A stretch of DNA of 64,000 nt, from the NCBI GenBank assembly GCA_964036295.1, contig OZ038471.1, positions 5,020,001-5,084,000 on the forward strand. Direction: 5' to 3'. Origin of the DNA: Plumapathes pennacea (taxonomy: Eukaryota > Cnidaria > Anthozoa > Antipatharia > Myriopathidae). The notes beneath the pieces were generated by a model. The model was not told the DNA's origin, ran no database searches, and saw nothing but the letters and a program-made list of their open reading frames with translations. Shown here piece by piece: positions 63,201 through 64,000 of this stretch. The position numbers and the translations under genes are program-made. Each line of letters opens with the position of its first letter. The first letter of the stretch is position 1.

Positions 63201-63470
63201 CGTTAAAGGATTTCCAATCCTGGTGGTACACTGACCCGGGCTCGTGTAAACAAGGCCGCCTAAATACTGATATGTGCCTATCATATGTGAATGATAGACT
63301 ACATTGTATAGAAGCCGACTTACTGTAGTTAAACAGATCCTTCTGCTGTGGAGCGTGACGACGTTTGAGGACAAATGCATTGTTTATCTGCTTCGAGGTG
63401 TTTTTATTGCTTTGTTCCAAGGCATAATTGAAAGATGCGACTTCAAGTTCACTGCTGGAGTTCTGCAGTA
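54231..63470 (-). CDS. iGluR subunit gene E' (recent copy of E, 5' partial)
   Basis: Tandem duplicate of gene E, reading frame intact. Exons in transcription order: 63324-63470, 62829-63077, 62419-62621, 62274-62324, 61949-62092, 60797-60931, 60552-60656, 60172-60288, 59221-59412, 57052-57409, 56203-56565, 55364-55534, 54441-54604, 54231-54257; the signal-peptide exon should lie about 350 bases past the right edge. It shares the GC-AG intron after 62419. Amino-acid changes from E include S1 GPLAVTHERE (E: GPLSVTYERE), S2 NSTSYYSFF (E: NSTAYYSFF) and DAQPAM (E: DAQPPM). Several others fall in the last S2 exon (GTEESF for GMEEGF; NDPHVME for NSPHVKE) and M4 (FFVLVGE for FIVLGGE). No stop or frameshift was found, so it is probably functional. 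Introns contain a TTAA-flanked element and a 1.14-kb insertion absent from E. Confidence 0.9.
54634..54842. repeat. CACTCCCAAG-type MITE in E'
   Basis: Twin of 41541-41748 with almost no change. Confidence 0.85.
57566..58706. other. 1.14-kb block present only in E'
   Basis: Gene E reads gtaataaacaatattaac at about 44595-44612. E' has about 1141 extra bases between gtaataaac and aatattaac, starting tagattggccttgccagtga and ending ccaggcccccgcgagcaac, with aac on both sides. Contains a CACTCCCAAG-type fragment (about 57640-57800). Frames such as 58285-58566 show no known domain. Either an insertion in E' or a deletion in E. Confidence 0.85.
59745..60129. mobile_element. GC-capped element, copy in E'
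   Basis: Duplicate of 45635-46034, shortened at both homopolymer caps and near the right end. Confidence 0.85.
61383..61905. mobile_element. piggyBac-like MITE, copy 2 (only in E')
   Basis: 523-bp element begins agtgcctataagccttcaga and ends with its complement; flanked by TTAA at 61379-61382 and 61906-61909. Gene E reads gcattaagcggttc at 47273-47286, an intact single TTAA, so this insertion came after the duplication. Very similar to 8099-8620. Confidence 0.92.
63083..63162. repeat. (AAAC)n microsatellite, E'
   Basis: Twin of 48452-48530 with altered repeat units. Confidence 0.9.
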
Positions 63471-64000
63471 CTGCAGAAGAAGAGAAAGAAGAAGAAAAAG
63501 TCGAAAGAGATTAAACAATTATAGTAGTGTTGCCAAAAGAATTGAAACTCGATTTTACCTGTCTAATAACAGCAACTAATCAGCTAAGGCCCTGTTTACA
63601 CGACTCCGGGTCGGTTGCTGGCCTGGGTCAGATCACCATTCCTGGTCAATCCGTCTTCAGTCAATCTTCTGTACGCGTTCATATGAAAAAAGCGTTCTTC
63701 ATGTAAACGCTCACGGAAGATTTACTGACGGTGACTTGACCCGGCCTACATCCACCACGGGGTCGTGTGTAAACATGGTCTTAGAGGTAAAACGGCCATT
63801 TTAGAGCAGATGTGTCAGTTTCGTTGCCGACTTCTACGCAGAACATGACTTTATCCGCCTCACAGATTCCCGAGTTCACCGTTTAAGACACAGCAAACCG
63901 TATTTTGGAGTAAGCATAGGAATAAAAGAAGTCAATGTTGCGCCACCATGAGTTTAAATTTCCCGCGTGGGGCCACGCAGACCAATTTATGCAGGATTCA
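63471..64000 (-). other. First intron of E', right edge
   Basis: Intron sequence with the TIR element 63585-63783. The first exon of E' is expected beyond the window by alignment with 49643-49739. Confidence 0.8.

Larger units (their letters stand above)
53571..64000. repeat. Segmental duplication, unit 2 (gene E')
   Basis: Second unit of the 40373-49370 duplication, running off the right edge. Longer than unit 1 because of insertions at 57566-58706 and 61383-61905. Confidence 0.95.

Overview
The window is eukaryotic. Every real gene is split into about 14-15 small exons with GT-AG introns, the DNA is AT-rich, and the introns are full of small transposon-like repeats. All genes belong to one family: ionotropic glutamate receptor (iGluR) subunits with a signal peptide, an amino-terminal LIVBP-like domain (ATD), a split S1/S2 ligand-binding domain, M1, a pore loop, M3 with a [13 protein letters not shown] gate, and M4. 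Large iGluR expansions and the repeat types seen here suggest a cnidarian, most likely a stony coral. That assignment is inference; no species marker is present. I cannot place the genes in an iGluR subfamily (Epsilon, NMDA-like, AKDF) without a tree.

Layout. Gene A (+, 193-7937, 5' end outside the window) and gene B (+, 11253-20818, complete, 848 aa) are tandem copies. They face, tail to tail, a minus-strand series: gene C (22415-30124, complete, 830 aa), gene D (31934-39212, complete, 832 aa), gene E (41138-49739, complete, about 840 aa) and gene E' (54231-63470, 5' exon outside the window). Between E and E' lies C' (52121-53390), a truncated copy of three exons of gene C carrying two stop codons. 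Exon number and intron phase are nearly the same in all genes, so the array grew by whole-gene duplication.

The right third is a recent tandem duplication: 40373 to about 49370 is repeated, nearly identical, at 53571-64000, with the C-derived block fused to its left edge. The two copies differ by clean insertions (a 142-bp hairpin element only in E; a 523-bp TTAA-flanked element and a 1.14-kb block only in E'), which gives empty and filled sites side by side.

Function. All copies carry the invariant S1 arginine and a glutamine at the Q/R pore site, so they should form cation channels. The pocket residues that contact the ligand side chain and amino group differ from gene to gene, and even between the near-identical E and E'. 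The cluster therefore looks like a set of receptors diversifying in ligand choice. Gaps between genes hold MITEs, LINE remnants and microsatellites; I saw no tRNA, rRNA or unrelated protein gene.
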